The notes: generated from the sequence alone by a model not told the origin. A stretch of DNA of 64,000 bases from Gonatopus flavifemur (GCA_018340375.1 JAFFJZ010000002.1:23144001-23208000), one strand, 5' to 3'; positions 22,403 to 34,770 are shown, numbered from the stretch's first letter. Numbers and translations: made by a program.

Positions 22403-24123
22403 ATTCAATCAGATTATCATAAAATTTAAATAACGAATAATCAACAAACTATTAGATACAGGAATCAATTGATTCATCAACTGGAATATCTATGTGGCTG
22501 AACTCGAACGGATAAATCTTTCTAAAGCAAAAATTACTCGATTCAACAATGAGGTAATGAATAGAGAAAAACTAACCAACTCAGCTCATTACATACTGAC
22601 TAATATAAAGAATCATCTGAACTCGAATTTCATTCCATGGCTGATTTCCAATGCTCAGAAGAGAAATAACTATTACCTTGAAGGCACAAATAGATATTAC
22701 GATGAAGCACATTTTGCCATTCCAGTCCTTAAAAGCAGTAAATCAAAGCGGGAACTTTTCTTTCAACTCGGATGGTCTTTGCAAAAAGGATTCCTCAACT
22801 GTGCATAAAGTCTTTTCAATATCCGTTCGCAATTACCGAAGCTGAAAACATTATGACATTTGAACTTCAGATGCGTTGGAAGAAATATTTGATTTTAATA
22901 ACTTAGTAAACACGAATGTCTAAAAAATATCCCATATCATATTCTCAGACAAGATATTTAATGGGAAAAGACATCTCTTTCAGATGTCCATTGAACATCT
23001 TATAAACACAATAACTCTTGAAAGAATTCGCATAAAAATCTAAAGGATTCATTTTTCCTCAGTGAAAAGAACAAACTCCAAAACCTTGTGTTTTTAGGAA
23101 ACATTTCATGGGACTTCACCGTATTGTCGCAAATACTTTCTACCGAGTCTTGGACAAGGAACAAAAATTCCAACCCATTATGATAATGCATTTAGAAAAA
23201 AAGAAAAAAAAAACAAATGAAACTTATGTGAAAGTTGTTGAGATTCGAAGCTATGTACGAATGAATACAACATAAATTTTAACAACCTTCAAATACTATC
23301 CATCCAAGGATCCGTGACACTTCGGAGTGCACGAAGGAAGCAAAGAAAGAAGAAAATGAAACCGACTGATTTCATAAACATGGTTAAATAAATCAAGCAG
23401 TTGCCATAATTATTTATTAGCTTCGTTGGTATTTATCTCGTGTACATGTAAAGTCGTAAACGCGATCATGTAAAAGATGTTAATGCATTCAAAGCGAAAC
23501 TATGTGCACTATTTGAAGCAAGAGCACATGTGTGAAAGAGTTAGAAGAGGATCAACATCGTCAAAGCACGTGCATTTGTATATGAGCGTAGCTGTTGCAG
23601 CGGATGTTCTATATGCGGTAAACCGGACGCGACGTGCTGAACGGACAGACGTGTACCTGACGTGAGCACGCGTGGTTTGGATGTGTAGTGATACTATTCC
23701 ATAAATAAACAACTTTTGAGATCTTTGATCAAGAAGTGACACTTCTTTCTACATTATACATTATTGAGAAAACAAATGATAAAGTAATATGCATATTCGG
23801 AATATATGATGGAACAAATGACAATTTCTATCTCTATACTTTGTGATATAATGCAAACAGGGATCAAATCGGTGGCAGGAAGGATAATAATAAACTGTAA
23901 AAAGTCCGGCGGAATGGGACTGTATCTTACTTGAAAACTTAACTGAAATTCAGCCTCTTTCATTGTGTGTCGGCATTTGTTTTTGGTGGTAATTTTCAAT
24001 TACAACAGCACTAGTTTTGACTGCTGTTTGAAGTAAGCTGATATTGAGGATGAAAATAAATTTTAGTTTTCTTCCTGTATAGCGCAACCAGAAAACATGA
24101 TCAGAATTTCACTAATTCTTCTA
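22403..24123. other. non-genic; CpG-rich patch 23560-23690
   Basis: The 104-codon plus-strand frame at 22494-22808 starts at GTG and has no domain I know. Between 23560 and 23690 CG dinucleotides are unusually dense for this window (GGACGCGACGTGC, GAGCACGCGTGG). This could mark a promoter or a conserved regulatory stretch. No exon was found. Confidence 0.4.
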
Positions 24124-24515
24124 CACGGAGAAGATATTTTGTCACAAATTATTACTATGAACAAATTGTAACAAAGGACCATATCGCATGTTCATTAGTG
24201 CTAAGATTGATGTTTATTTTAAGATTTCTCATAGTAAATTAAACTAAGATCGTACGATTTCGTTTCATGTGGCTAGTCTGGTCCCGCGTTGATGAAGTTG
24301 AAACTAGCAGCCGATTGTTGTAACTTTTGATTAAACGTGATGGAAGCTCTATTTATACCATAAATTGATTCAGCAGTGTTCTATTACACTTTTCAGATGC
24401 TTAAATCCTTAATAAAAGTTTTGTGTCGGAAGTTATAACAATCGGCTGCCAGTTTCAGCTTCATCCCTCATTGATATGTTTTTATAGTAATTTTAAACAT
24501 AATATCCTCTCGGTG
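24124..24515. mobile_element. MITE with CACGGAGAAGATATT ends, interrupted
   Basis: The left end CACGGAGAAGATATTTTGTC is inverted at the right (ATAATATCCTCTCGGTG). TA precedes the left end; AA follows the right. The interior is split by the 9-bp-duplicating MITE at 24292-24464. Confidence 0.6.
24292..24464. mobile_element. ATGAAGCTGAAAC MITE copy a, 9-bp target duplication
   Basis: The left end ATGAAGTTGAAACTAGCAGC is inverted at CTGCCAGTTTCAGCTTCAT. The flanks CCCGCGTTG (24283-24291) and CCCTCATTG (24465-24473) match at 7 of 9 positions. Other copies: 26108-26295, 44309-44498, 52097-52205, 60753-61642, and 63798-63960. Confidence 0.75.
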
Positions 24516-24697
24516 AATACTGTAGCTAATGAATTCATGCACACTTCCCATTATACTGTAAAAAAATAATCGGAATTTTCCTGTAACCAAGCAGAAATTG
24601 ATATAGGGAGCACATCAGGCCACGTTAGAGCCACGTGAGGCCATATCAGGATCATATGTAGCCTGATTCATATATCATATATCAGTTGGAGAATCAA

Positions 24698-24893
24698 CAC
24701 TGAAAAAATCTTATACTAGAATTAAGAATATTCCTCTAAAATATGAGGCTGGTACATATTCCTCTGAGTTGTAGAGGATTGATGTGGGAATTCCTCTGAA
24801 CATTAGAAGATCTACCACTGATATTACGAGGAAAATGTACTAGGCTAATATTATAGAGTAGATTATTATTTTTAGAATATGATTTTTTGGGTG
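24698..24893. mobile_element. MITE with CAYTGAAAAAATC ends, copy 2
   Basis: This copy is homologous to 1857-2030. The left end CACTGAAAAAATC is inverted at GATTTTTTGGGTG. A degenerate GAGGCCATATCAGG repeat immediately upstream (24600-24690) resembles the GC-richer core of the element at 28094. Confidence 0.65.
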
Positions 24894-25976
24894 AATTTCC
24901 AGTACATGGGTATAAAATTCTCCATAAATTTATCTGAAAACTCCAAACTTTATGGAATTGTTACCCCGATTTCACAGTTAATTTCCGGACAAGTACAGAA
25001 AATTCCTAACGCATGTGTATGTTAATTACATCCGATGAACATACAGGAATTTTTGCATAGTCATTTTTCACATTGTTCCTCACGGATGTAATTATCATTT
25101 ATCAAGATCCTAGTTTTATGAAACTTTTCATTGTGATTTTATCAATTCCTGATTCAAGTATAAGATCTTCCTAACAAAGTTCTGATGATAACTAATCGTC
25201 AAAATTTTTGGCAGGACTTGGGCAAGGTCGGTGTTAATTTCACTAGGTTCAGGAAATCAATTCCACGTCATTAAATTAGCACTGATTGTAAGTGCCAGGG
25301 AAATCTCACTAATTTGGATTTACAAAGAAGACATTGAATGAAGTTAAAAAATTGAAACAAACATTCTATGCAAAGGTAGAAGGCCTTACATAAAAACGTA
25401 TGAAAACATGTACGAAATCATCGAACTGGAAATGAAAAAGCGTCATTCATCAGAAACCGAAGTAAGAAATTTGAATAAGAGAAAATTTGAAATTCAACGT
25501 AACGGATGATGCACTGGGAGCAAAGTACGATGCTCCCGAGAAAATAAAAAGAAAAGATTTTCCCCTTTAAGTGAATGTAAACCAAGAATAAACTTCAAAA
25601 ACCGTGCACGTGGCACGACGCGCTGACCAATCGTGTTTCACAACTTCATAGAATCTACTCATCCAGGATTTTGAGAATTTGAACAACGGGAATTCTAAAC
25701 TATTTATGAACAAATGTTTTTCCTTCAGAATAAAACAAAATATTATTCTCATTTGAATTTTTCTCTCTTTGGCACCTCAAATTACTCCCAAATACAGTAA
25801 AGATCTCAATTTCCACGTGGAAATGAAAGTTTTGCATTTCAATTTCCGGTAAAATAGAGTGGACTTCTAGTTGAACATTCTGTGAATTACAAGAAAAATA
25901 TTTAGAGACTTGATTTATTTTTTGAATTGAGAGGATGAAACGGACTGACTTGAAAGAGATTTACAACACAGTGGGA
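24894..25976. other. non-genic AT-rich DNA
   Basis: No gene or repeat family is recognised. Confidence 0.5.
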
Positions 25977-26384
25977 ATTTTATTTGAAAAATCACCGTGA
26001 AATTTCAGTGATCGAAGGGCAAGTAGACATTTTGTTAAATATTACTGTGTATTTTGTAAAATATCACTCTCAACTGTTTAGAAAATCACTCATTTTTACA
26101 AGCTGCAATGGAGCTGAAACTAACAGCCGATTGTTGTAATTTTTTATTAAACATCGTTGGACCTCTATTCATATCGGGAATCGATTAAATAGCATCCTAT
26201 CAAAATTTTCAAATGTTTGAATCCTCAACAAAAATTGTATTTAAACAGTTATGAAAATCGGCTGCTAGCTTCACGGCTGCCAGTTTCAGCTTTATCAAGC
26301 TGCACAGTGAATTTTGAAGAATTTTTACTGGTCCTTTGATCATTGAAATTTCACGGTAATTTTTATAACAAAATTCTTTCAGTG
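25977..26384. mobile_element. MITE with CACTGAAAGAATTT ends, interrupted
   Basis: The right end AAAATTCTTTCAGTG and the inner block GATCATTGAAATTTCACGGT are inverted on the left (CACAGTGGGAATTTT, ACCGTGAAATTTCAGTGATC). TA follows the right end; the left end is mutated. It hosts MITE copy b at 26108. Confidence 0.65.
26108..26295. mobile_element. ATGAAGCTGAAAC MITE copy b, exact 9-bp duplication
   Basis: The ends ATGGAGCTGAAACTAACAGC and GCTGCCAGTTTCAGCTTTAT are inverted. CAAGCTGCA occurs directly on both sides (26099-26107 and 26296-26304). This is the clearest evidence for 9-bp target duplication in the family. Confidence 0.85.
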
Positions 26385-26561
26385 TACATCGGCGGATAGG
26401 TTAACGATTTTAGCTATGAGATCAAATGTACGATCTATTGATAAATATAATTGAATCTCGAGTATTAAATGCATGAAATTTCAAACGAATTTACGACTAT
26501 CGTAACCAATGAAACTGATGTTAAAACGGAAAACTCGCTAGCTTAGCAAGTTCAAATGGTA

Positions 26562-26884
26562 CACGGAAGAAAGAAGATGGAGGAATTTACCATGTAGGAT
26601 GACAAAACGCGTCGTTTCGAGTCTTTAAATGGAAATTTTTAAAGAATATATTGTCAAATAATTCACATTATGGGATAAAAATAGATGTTCTGAATTATTT
26701 GACAATATATTTTGTATAAAATTTACTTTCAAAGGCTCGAAGCAACGCGTTTTGTCATCCCAGATAGCACGAGAGTTCTAAAAGAGCTAATCATAAATAC
26801 AATGTATTCATGAAGAACTCTTGTAGAACTCTTGTGTTATTTGGGATCCTACATGGTAAATTTTTCCATTTTCTTTGACCTGTG
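26562..26884. mobile_element. foldback MITE, TA target, with nested MITE
   Basis: CACGGAAGAAAGAAGATGG and TTTACCATGTAGGATGACAA on the left are inverted at ATCCTACATGGTAAAT, CCATTTTCTTTG and the closing CTGTG. AAAACGCGT pairs with ACGCGTTTT. TA flanks at 26560-26561 and 26885-26886. A small MITE is nested at 26759-26845. Confidence 0.75.
26759..26845. mobile_element. 87-bp MITE, CCCARATARCAC ends
   Basis: The left end CCCAGATAGCACGAGAGTTC is inverted at GAACTCTTGTGTTATTTGGG. The host's other arm gives the empty site GTCATCCTACATGG, so the insertion duplicated AT (or ATCC, depending on where the Cs are assigned). Confidence 0.78.
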
Positions 26885-27449
26885 TAAATAGGGGAATCCA
26901 ATCTCCTTGGTACAAGGTTCTTTTTTCCACAGACCCGATGCTTCTTTAAAATAAATTCTCAACGCCAGAATTGTGCAGAAGTGATAGATCTTAAAATTAA
27001 GGATTATCTTAATGTTAGAATATTCTTTTTCGGAATTAAAACAAATCATTCATGTATTTTTTTCTATGTGTTTGTATTGAATTAACGAAGGTGGAAAATT
27101 TTACACGTCAATCTTTTTCGGTACAACTGTATTGACGAATTTTAATGAATTTGATAAGAAAATCCGAAAGAGATAACATTCAGAAGATACATGCTATTTT
27201 TCAATTGTCGATTCGTTAGATCGAATCGATTTTTTTTTTTATTCAAATAAATATATTATTTCAACAGGGCGAAATGATTTTTTATTTTACTTGAGTGAGT
27301 CATTCTCCACTTAATAAAAACAATGTTCATTTGACTAATATGAAAATTTCTTCGATTCTCTCTCTAAAAGATAGCTCTCATGATATATTTTCAAATATCC
27401 AAATATTAGCGAGGTATTTCTTCCCATGTGAAGTCAATAAAGCAAATTA
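26885..27449. other. non-genic AT-rich DNA
   Basis: No gene or repeat family is recognised; a T homopolymer of 12 lies at 27230. Confidence 0.5.
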
Positions 27450-27698
27450 CACTGAAGAAAAAATTCTTCCAGACGAATAAATGGTTATTAGTCATCTACC
27501 AAAGAAATATTTATTGGAATCAACAGAATATTCTTGAAAATCTGAATAATTTATTCAATCAAATGAATGATTATAATGATTCATTTGATCCGAATAAATT
27601 ATTTTGGTTTCACAGATTATTCTGCTGATTTTAATAGATACTTCTTTGTACAGGACAAATAGACATTTATTTGGCTAGACAACTTTTTTTTTCCAGTG
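27450..27698. mobile_element. MITE with CACTGAAGAAAAAA ends, TA target
   Basis: The left end CACTGAAGAAAAAATT and an inner GACGAATAAATG are inverted at CATTTATTTGGCTAGACAAC and TTTTTTTTTCCAGTG. TA flanks at 27448-27449 and 27699-27700. The interior has ATGAATGATTATAATGATTC-type palindromic blocks. A relative lies at 63091-63324. Confidence 0.72.
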
Positions 27699-28093
27699 TA
27701 GTCCAATATTTTGGAATAACCGTAGCAAAATTCTGAGAGAAGAATGAAGCTTAATTCTAGCGTAGTTCCATGTTCGCAATTGGAGTAGCTCCAATATTAT
27801 CGAGGTATAAACTATGACTGAAAAAAGAAAATCTCAAATTCAGATCTTCAATGTAGATGCATCTACTAACTAAAATCGGTTTTATTCATTACTCGTTGAG
27901 GAAACTGGGGGAAGGGATCTAGTAACTTTGCCTCCAGTGGATAATGCTGTTAAGACTTTCTTTTTAAAGTGATGATAATGTAGTCGCTGTAGCTGTGAAA
28001 TTAGAGTTTGGCTCAAATTCAGCTCCATTTTTCTCTCAATGTAGATCTCATAAAGAAGAAAAAAGCAAAAACAGTAATCGAAGGCACAGCATA
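27699..28093. other. non-genic DNA
   Basis: No gene or repeat family is recognised. Confidence 0.45.
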
Positions 28094-28492
28094 CACTGTT
28101 AGAAATTCGTCAATTCTTTGTTGAAATTTTATTTGTGTTGTATCCCGAGCAGACAAATTTTATGGCTAGCCTCGGGTTCAATATGGGCCCGATCGGGCAT
28201 TGATATGGCTCATCTGATCTGATCCTGGTGAGGCCACGATTTGGTACACCTGATTAGGGTTAATCAGACCTGGTCCTGATAGGTTTGTAATTTGGCATTC
28301 CCTTCCTTAGTTCGTCACATCGGGCTTTGATACAACGGTGCGTTACATTCCATATCAAGGCCTGATTTAATATAAGGCTTTTCAGATCTGCTCGCGATTT
28401 TGCAAATTAACACCGATTAGAGTATCTACACAATCTCGGTGTGTATATAAGTCTATCAATCCGATGTTAACTTAAGAATTCTTTCAACAGTG
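28094..28492. mobile_element. element with CACTGTTAGAAATTC ends and GC-richer core
   Basis: The left end CACTGTTAGAAATTCGTC is inverted at GAATTCTTTCAACAGTG. TA precedes; AT follows. The core 28144-28400 is GC-richer than its surroundings and has its own inverted CGAGCAGA ends plus repeated CCTGATNAGGNTT-like units. It may be a second, nested element. Confidence 0.6.
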
Positions 28493-28506
28493 ATGATTGT
28501 CAACTA

Positions 28507-28770
28507 CACTGAGAAAACAGATATCTTGAAAAATACCATAATTTATAGATTTTTGGCGTTGGTCTGATCCGAGTCGAAATTTTTACGTGAAGGAACCTCT
28601 AAGAGTCCCATAATTTCTTGGACTTTTATAAAGAAGTATGGTACTTTGCTAAAAGTCCCAGCCATTATGGTACTTTTAGAGGTATCTTCACGTAAATATT
28701 TTGACTCGGGTTAGACCAACGCCAAAAATCTATAAATTATGGTATTTTTCAAGATACCCTTTTCTCCGTG
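28507..28770. mobile_element. 264-bp full-palindrome MITE, TA target
   Basis: The ends CACTGAGAAAACAG and CTTTTCTCCGTG are inverted, and the whole length folds, with AATACCATAATTTATAGATT pairing to AATCTATAAATTATGGTATT. TA flanks at 28505-28506 and 28771-28772. The interior iterates AAAAGTCCCATAATTTCTTG. The same module builds the element at 30842. Confidence 0.82.
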
Positions 28771-30494
28771 TATGATGTTTTCTTGAATGACGAATGAGAG
28801 TATCGGAACATTCATATATTTTTGTATAAAAATTCTCACACATAACGCAAAAATTCACTCTCTATACAAAAGTATGAAAATTTTTTACAGTGTAAAATAT
28901 TATTAAAAAATCTGGCAAAAGTATCACAGCCTTCCAAAACTGATACTTTCGTGAAATGACGCTCAATACGATTCCAATACTCCTGAACACGTATTGTCAA
29001 ACTTTAGCGAGAGAGACTGTTCCCGTATTCAAATCGGATCCTCCTCTTCTGCGCGGATTGGCATTTCAACTTACAAGTGATCGATCAATTTTGAATACAC
29101 CATAATCTGTAATTCAAGAATTAACAGAACTTGAATACACATTTACTGGAGTGATTAATCGCCAAGCACGTATTCGCTCATGTATATTTATTACAGAAAT
29201 CCTTACATATCCAACCGAGGAAAAAATCTCAAGATATCCTTAAAGAGTCCATCTTCACCGGATAATCAATCACCTTGACCTCATGAACACATTATATATA
29301 TAAGGATATATCATACGCCCTTATACAGATGCATACGTATAAGTAATACTTACGAATATGAAAGAGGAAAGGATACGTTAGTGGTGTAGTTGTACATTCA
29401 CGTACGCCAAGGCGTGTCGATTCTTAATGAATTCTAATTAATAAAAGACTCACTCGACAATCAATTCATCGGATAAAATTCAACTGCAAGAGGATGTGAA
29501 ATCTTTCTCAACGTGGATTCTCATATACCTCTACTCACGAGTGACCCTCGATCGAGGTACCATGTACCCATGCGAATTGTGTCCTTGAAATTTGAAAATC
29601 ACGACAAGTATCAAATGACGAATGTTCTCTCGTCGACCCACATTTTACGACATCATTTTTCATATCGAACCTGATATCTCGTTAAATTCACGAATTATGA
29701 CGATTATTTATTTGATAGAATATGAGAGAGGTTTTATTGCGATCAATAAAAATTCTGAAAAAACAAGATCTGGGCTGAATTTTGTACGTAAACACTACAC
29801 TATGGTGAACAAAGAATTGCTAAACTATTGGAGAATGAAAAGTACCATTTATTCATCAAAGTTCAAGATGTATGTGAAATACATTTGAGTTTGTACTTTC
29901 AGTTCAATTCATGTTGGTTTATTGCAGTCATGTGAAAGGGAATTGATTGTACAACGTTTACTTAGGATTAGTAAAAAGTGTAGTTATTATTTACAGTTTC
30001 CTACTAATTATCCTCCATTTTGTGTTATTACATTCTTTTTTTCTAACGATTAGCACCTTGTTATTGCCAGATGTTATGTCGTTGCATCAGAGCTATAAAA
30101 ATTTCCATAACGTTACATTTAAATAAGTAACATTTTCTAACGAGAAACTTTGAAATGAGATGTAATATACCACAAAACAAATTATCAAATATGTTGCAAT
30201 CTTTTTATAAATCTGTTTGAGATGTCTGACAGTATTTTTCAAAACATACTTTCGAATTGGTAATTATTCGAAGCTGTGAAATTGCAGTTTCTTTTAACGG
30301 AATGATCGATGGAAAACTTTCATTCCCCCCAACTGAGCAATACTATGAGTGTTGATTTCAGATCAACATAATTGTTTGTGTTGAATAAACATACTATATT
30401 ATTGAGGTGAATAATCATTCATTTGTTCATTGAAAAATATTATTGGAAAAATTTAAGAAAGAGATCTAATACCTTTGTATACACACAATCGAAT
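28771..30494. other. non-genic AT-rich DNA
   Basis: No gene is recognised. The 88-codon plus-strand frame at 29622-29888 starts with ATG but has no domain I know and is of chance size. Confidence 0.5.
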
Positions 30495-30711
30495 TCTCTC
30501 TGAATTTCTCGGAGTGAGAAATTCACTTTTAAAGACTGAAATCTACTGCGAGTTCAAGCAGAGTGAGATTCCACTCCTGAAAAGTGAATTTGCACTCCAT
30601 AAGAGTGAAATTTCACCTTTTTATTATATGAGAGTGAAAACTCACTCTTGTTGAACTTGCAGCATTTTCACTCTTTAGTAATGGATTTTCATTCCAAGAA
30701 ATTCAGAGAGT
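30495..30711. mobile_element. AGAGTGAAA modular MITE, copy 2
   Basis: The left end CTCTCTGAATTTCTCGGAGT is inverted at AAGAAATTCAGAGAG. The interior is almost wholly GAGTGAAATTTCACTC-like modules in alternating orientation. Confidence 0.68.
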
Positions 30712-30841
30712 TAGAGAAAATAAAATTCGTTCTACTGAAATCAATGTTTTTTTTTTTTTTTTATTTGGAAGCAAATATTTAATTCTTCACTCTCATTCAC
30801 TCAGAAATTCAGAAACAATTCAGTAACAAATTAATCATCTA

Positions 30842-31284
30842 CACGCAAAAAAATATATTCTAAAAAGTCCCATAATTTGTTGAGAATCAACGCCAATCTG
30901 TTATGAATGAAGGTATTTATCTGAATATAGCTTCAGAAGTACCATAATTTCTTGTAAACATACATCTAATTATGGGACTTTTGAAAAATAAATACTAGTA
31001 AAAACTCTATCTGCCACAGACTGGCGTTGATCCTCAATAAATTATGCAGGGAAAGAAATTTTTAGCTATATCAGCTAAATTTTAGCTATTACAGCTAAAT
31101 ATTTTAGCACCCACAGGACAGCTAATTTCTCAGCAACATTAGCTAAAGTTCAGCTGATGGAACTAAAAATTTTGCTGCAGCAGCAGCTAAAATTTGGCTA
31201 CAGGAGCTTAAAAAGTGGCTGTCCATCTCGCAACTAATTACTTTTTTCCGTGTGGGACTTTTCAACACATCTGTTTTCTGCGAG
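30842..31284. mobile_element. AAAAGTCCCATAATTT MITE, TA target, interrupted
   Basis: The left end CACGCAAAAAAATATATTC is inverted at ACATCTGTTTTCTGCGAG. AAAGTCCCATAATTTGTTGA and AATCAACGCCAATCTG on the left are inverted on the right (AGACTGGCGTTGATCCTCAA). TA flanks at 30840-30841 and 31285-31286. An AGCTAAA MITE splits the right arm at 31047-31252. Confidence 0.75.
31047..31252. mobile_element. AGCTAAA-family MITE, TG target, empty site inferable
   Basis: The left end CAGGGAAAGAAATTTTTAGC is inverted at the right end CTTTTTTCCGTG. The interior has about ten AGCTAAA/TTTAGCT modules. TG flanks at 31045-31046 and 31253-31254. The left arm of the host predicts AATTATGGGACTTTT, which is exactly what remains when the element and one TG are removed. 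Confidence 0.82.
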
Positions 31285-34200
31285 TACTTAAGTGAGATAG
31301 TTATAAAATGCCAAAACCCTGATTTGAGCTTTCAAACTTTCATGACTGAAAAATTGATTTGTCGTGGCTCTCAAGAATTCACAGAAGTTCATTGAGTTCA
31401 ACATTCCCAATGTGAAAATTCTATGAGCTCTGTATGAAAATTTGACAGAGTCTATTTTCACAGGGTTTAGAAAAATTATACACAATCCTCAAGTCAATTA
31501 CTATTAATACTTCATTCTGCTCGTATATTGTCATTCAATTCCAACCATTTATGTCATCTTTTTTCAAAGTAATCGACAATCTCAACCGCTATACCATTAA
31601 TCGTCATCTTATTATCCTTTAACTCTTTCAACGCCTAATGAAGCTCTGACCCAATTATCATTTCTCCCTCATTTTCTGCATGTACTTCATATTTGCTTCC
31701 ATCGTGAAATAAAAATTCATCGCGACCTCTACAAAATTACCTGCTTAACAAAATTGTAAACAAATTGATTATTATTCCACCAAGAATTTTACAATTTAAT
31801 GGCCCCAGGATAAAATAAAAAAATAATGACGTTCAAGAAATTCAATAATTTCCACCACATGAACTGAGATTTGCGAATGAAATTTTCTTTTCCACGTATC
31901 CTTGAATTCATTCTAAATATTCTTCCTATTCAATTTCTTATTCCATCCTTTTGATTACTGAATATTTCTTTTCAACCTTAAGGTGAGTCTTATGTTTCAT
32001 AATTAATGCTCTTTTTCACACTAGAAATTATATTTTTCCGTGATTATTCCATTCTACTCCAGGGGAAAAAAGCATATATCATTTGGATCTAAGAATAAAA
32101 TAACAACAACAGCCAAGATTTTGTTCATAAAAGAAACAGTAATTTTATAACATCCTGACAATAGTTGTTTCATTGGTTTTAAAATGCACGGAACAACGTG
32201 ATTCGATAAATGCTTATCATTACGCGCGTAAAAATTTTGACGTCACTCAGAACCGTTTGTATACTATTATATAGCGTGACGTTAAATCCTCCTGATCAGG
32301 AACGAGCATTAACCTAGTGAGAGGAGGAAGCATTGTCTGATGTCAACGTATGCCCGATAGCTATATCTTTATTTTAGTACGGAATACAGAGTTAATACAA
32401 AGCTTGTGTACTACAAAATGAATTTATATAACCCTTGGGTCATTATAAAACCCAGTGCGAGCATTGTGTGCATGGCTGTAAAACGTATTGTTCTTCATTT
32501 ATATTACGGTTAAAAGGAAACAATAACTTTGCAGAGGAATAAAAACAGTTACGCGAGAGCATGCGATTGGATGCATCATCAGCATTTAAATGGATATTAT
32601 ATATCAATTTTTGAAAGACTTGAATTCAAGCTTTATTCAAACGTTGGTGCTTTGTAGTAGAGTAAGAAGTTGAGTAATCTACTGATTAGTCCTTTAATTG
32701 AAATATTATCGATCGTATGGTTAGAATGAGTCATGTCAATGAACCAATCGATCAGTCTCACTCTATCGGGAGACTCCCATTGGGTTAAATATAACAAGAA
32801 GCAAAATCATGATGAAAATAAAGCTATGTCTCATATATTCGAAAATCCCATCAATTTTCTGTGCAGGAAGAAAAGTGAATGATAATGATTGCTCAGAGAA
32901 ATAGTAGTTAGATGACAGCTACACGATATATGGATATTGACTTTGCTACTCAGTAGTGCTGACTGCATAACATAGAAATCATTATCATTTACACAACAAG
33001 GTTCGTTGTTTACATAGTTATTTTCCTGTGAATATATAACTGTCGTTTGTATATATTGTTTTCTTTTTGAAATGACTTTGAAATATCCTCTCTTTCTCTT
33101 TCACTTAATCCTTTGTCGCGAAAAACCTATTGTTTTAACTGTTTTAATCATTGAGAAACTATAACGACACTTGCAGTTGTTTAAAATTACTGCAGTAGTA
33201 GTTCGTTATCCACAAACTAAAAATCGTAATTTTCAATATGCTTCACTAATGATCAACCCCTACCCTTATAATTTTGAATGTTATATTCTCTTGGTGTACA
33301 TTAGGAACATTCAAATTTCCATATCTGTCCTCGAGAAGTTGAAATGTTTGGCCGAAGCGTATACTTTGACGCAATCAGAACTCGTCGAATGAATTCAGGT
33401 CGTGTCAATTCTAAACCTCAAAGTTGCATACTCCGGAGAACCATCTCACCGACTGAAATGTTTTCCAGCGATGACTGCTTGACAAAACGATTATACATAT
33501 GACTCAATACCTATCAACGTGTTGTCACATCTTCATCGGCGAGATTTTACTTTTTCCTCGGTTGGAGACGATAAAAATATGATGAAATAACGTGTTGTTG
33601 ACACATTTGGAAGAGAAGAAAGATGAAAGTAAATTTCCACATCTAGTATAAAGAACACTGAATCGAGTTTATATGGAGTCCCTCTGTTAGTGAACACATA
33701 TTCGACTTCCAGAGAGATGAGTCGAAAAACAAATATTTGTGACTGTCAATGAAGTCACAAAAAAAAGAATCAACAGTCAACTGATTATAGATTCGACCTT
33801 GAGTTTTGTACAGGATATTTCGATGGCACAGAAGATGAGGTGAGTTAATAAAAGACTGATGGATGTCTTCTATATTATGTTATCGTAATACATGTGTAAG
33901 TTGAACGTTCGGGTTCCATTCGTGTGTATATATATATGTGTGAAATATTATTTACATATGTATGAGGGCATGAATATTTATTTAAATTCAAGTTTTCAAG
34001 TTTGATACAGAAACACATATCTTGAGAATGAAATCACAGTGATTCCTTGTGTTTCACTATTTTTCTCTTGCGAGATATGAAGCGTGAATACCTTTCAATG
34101 GAATTTTTTGCTAAAATCTTGAGTGAGAATAATTTTTCACAAGTATATTCATTATACACCGATTCAAGGTATGTTACGAAAAACTGGTTTGTGAAGATTT

Positions 34201-34494
34201 TTGTGTCCGTTTCATACTGTTTTAGGTGGATAAATGTACGTCGAGGAAAATATTCTATGAAAATATATAACATTGCGTGAAAAAATTGCACCTGACAATA
34301 TTTAGCAACATTTCAGTATGGAATATTACGAATATAATTGCTTGAAATTAATAGTGTCACTTTGAAAAGTATTGAATTTCTCACCACCTCTCATTATTAT
34401 CACAATTCTTCATTCATCACATTTTTAAAGATAACAGTTTGATTGTTATTTTTCTCTTTTTCTCATCTCACACAATCAAATGAATGAACTGAAT
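31285..34494. other. non-genic DNA, ~3.2 kb
   Basis: No gene is recognised. 31500-32060 is biased to T and C on the plus strand. 32235-32350 is somewhat GC-richer and contains a CRE-like TGACGTCA at 32239. Short TG/TA simple repeats lie near 33920. Frames on both strands at 34034-34291 have no identifiable product. Confidence 0.5.
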
Positions 34495-34770
34495 GCTCTC
34501 TAAATTTCTCGGAATGAAAAATTCATTCTTGAAGAGTGAAAATACTGCAAGTCTAGGAAGAGTAAGATTCCACTCCTAAAGAGTGACATTTCGCTTCATA
34601 AGAGTGAAGGTTCAACTCGATTTAAAGAGTGAAATTTCATCTTTATATAAGAGTGAAATCCTCACCCCAAGAGAGCGAAAATTCACTCCTATAGAGTGGA
34701 AATTCACTGTTGGACTTGCAGTATTTTCACTATTTGGAAGCGAATTCCCACTCCAAGAAGTTTAGAAAGT
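34495..34770. mobile_element. AGAGTGAAA modular MITE, copy 3
   Basis: It opens GCTCTCTAAATTTCTCGG and closes AAGAAGTTTAGAAAGT. The interior contains at least eight AAGAGTGAAA/TTCACTC modules. Its sequence parallels copy 2 at 30495. Confidence 0.65.

Noticed and set aside
22494..22808. 104-codon frame with fairly normal composition
   Set aside because: It starts at GTG, has an in-frame stop just upstream, and I found no splice acceptor in phase.
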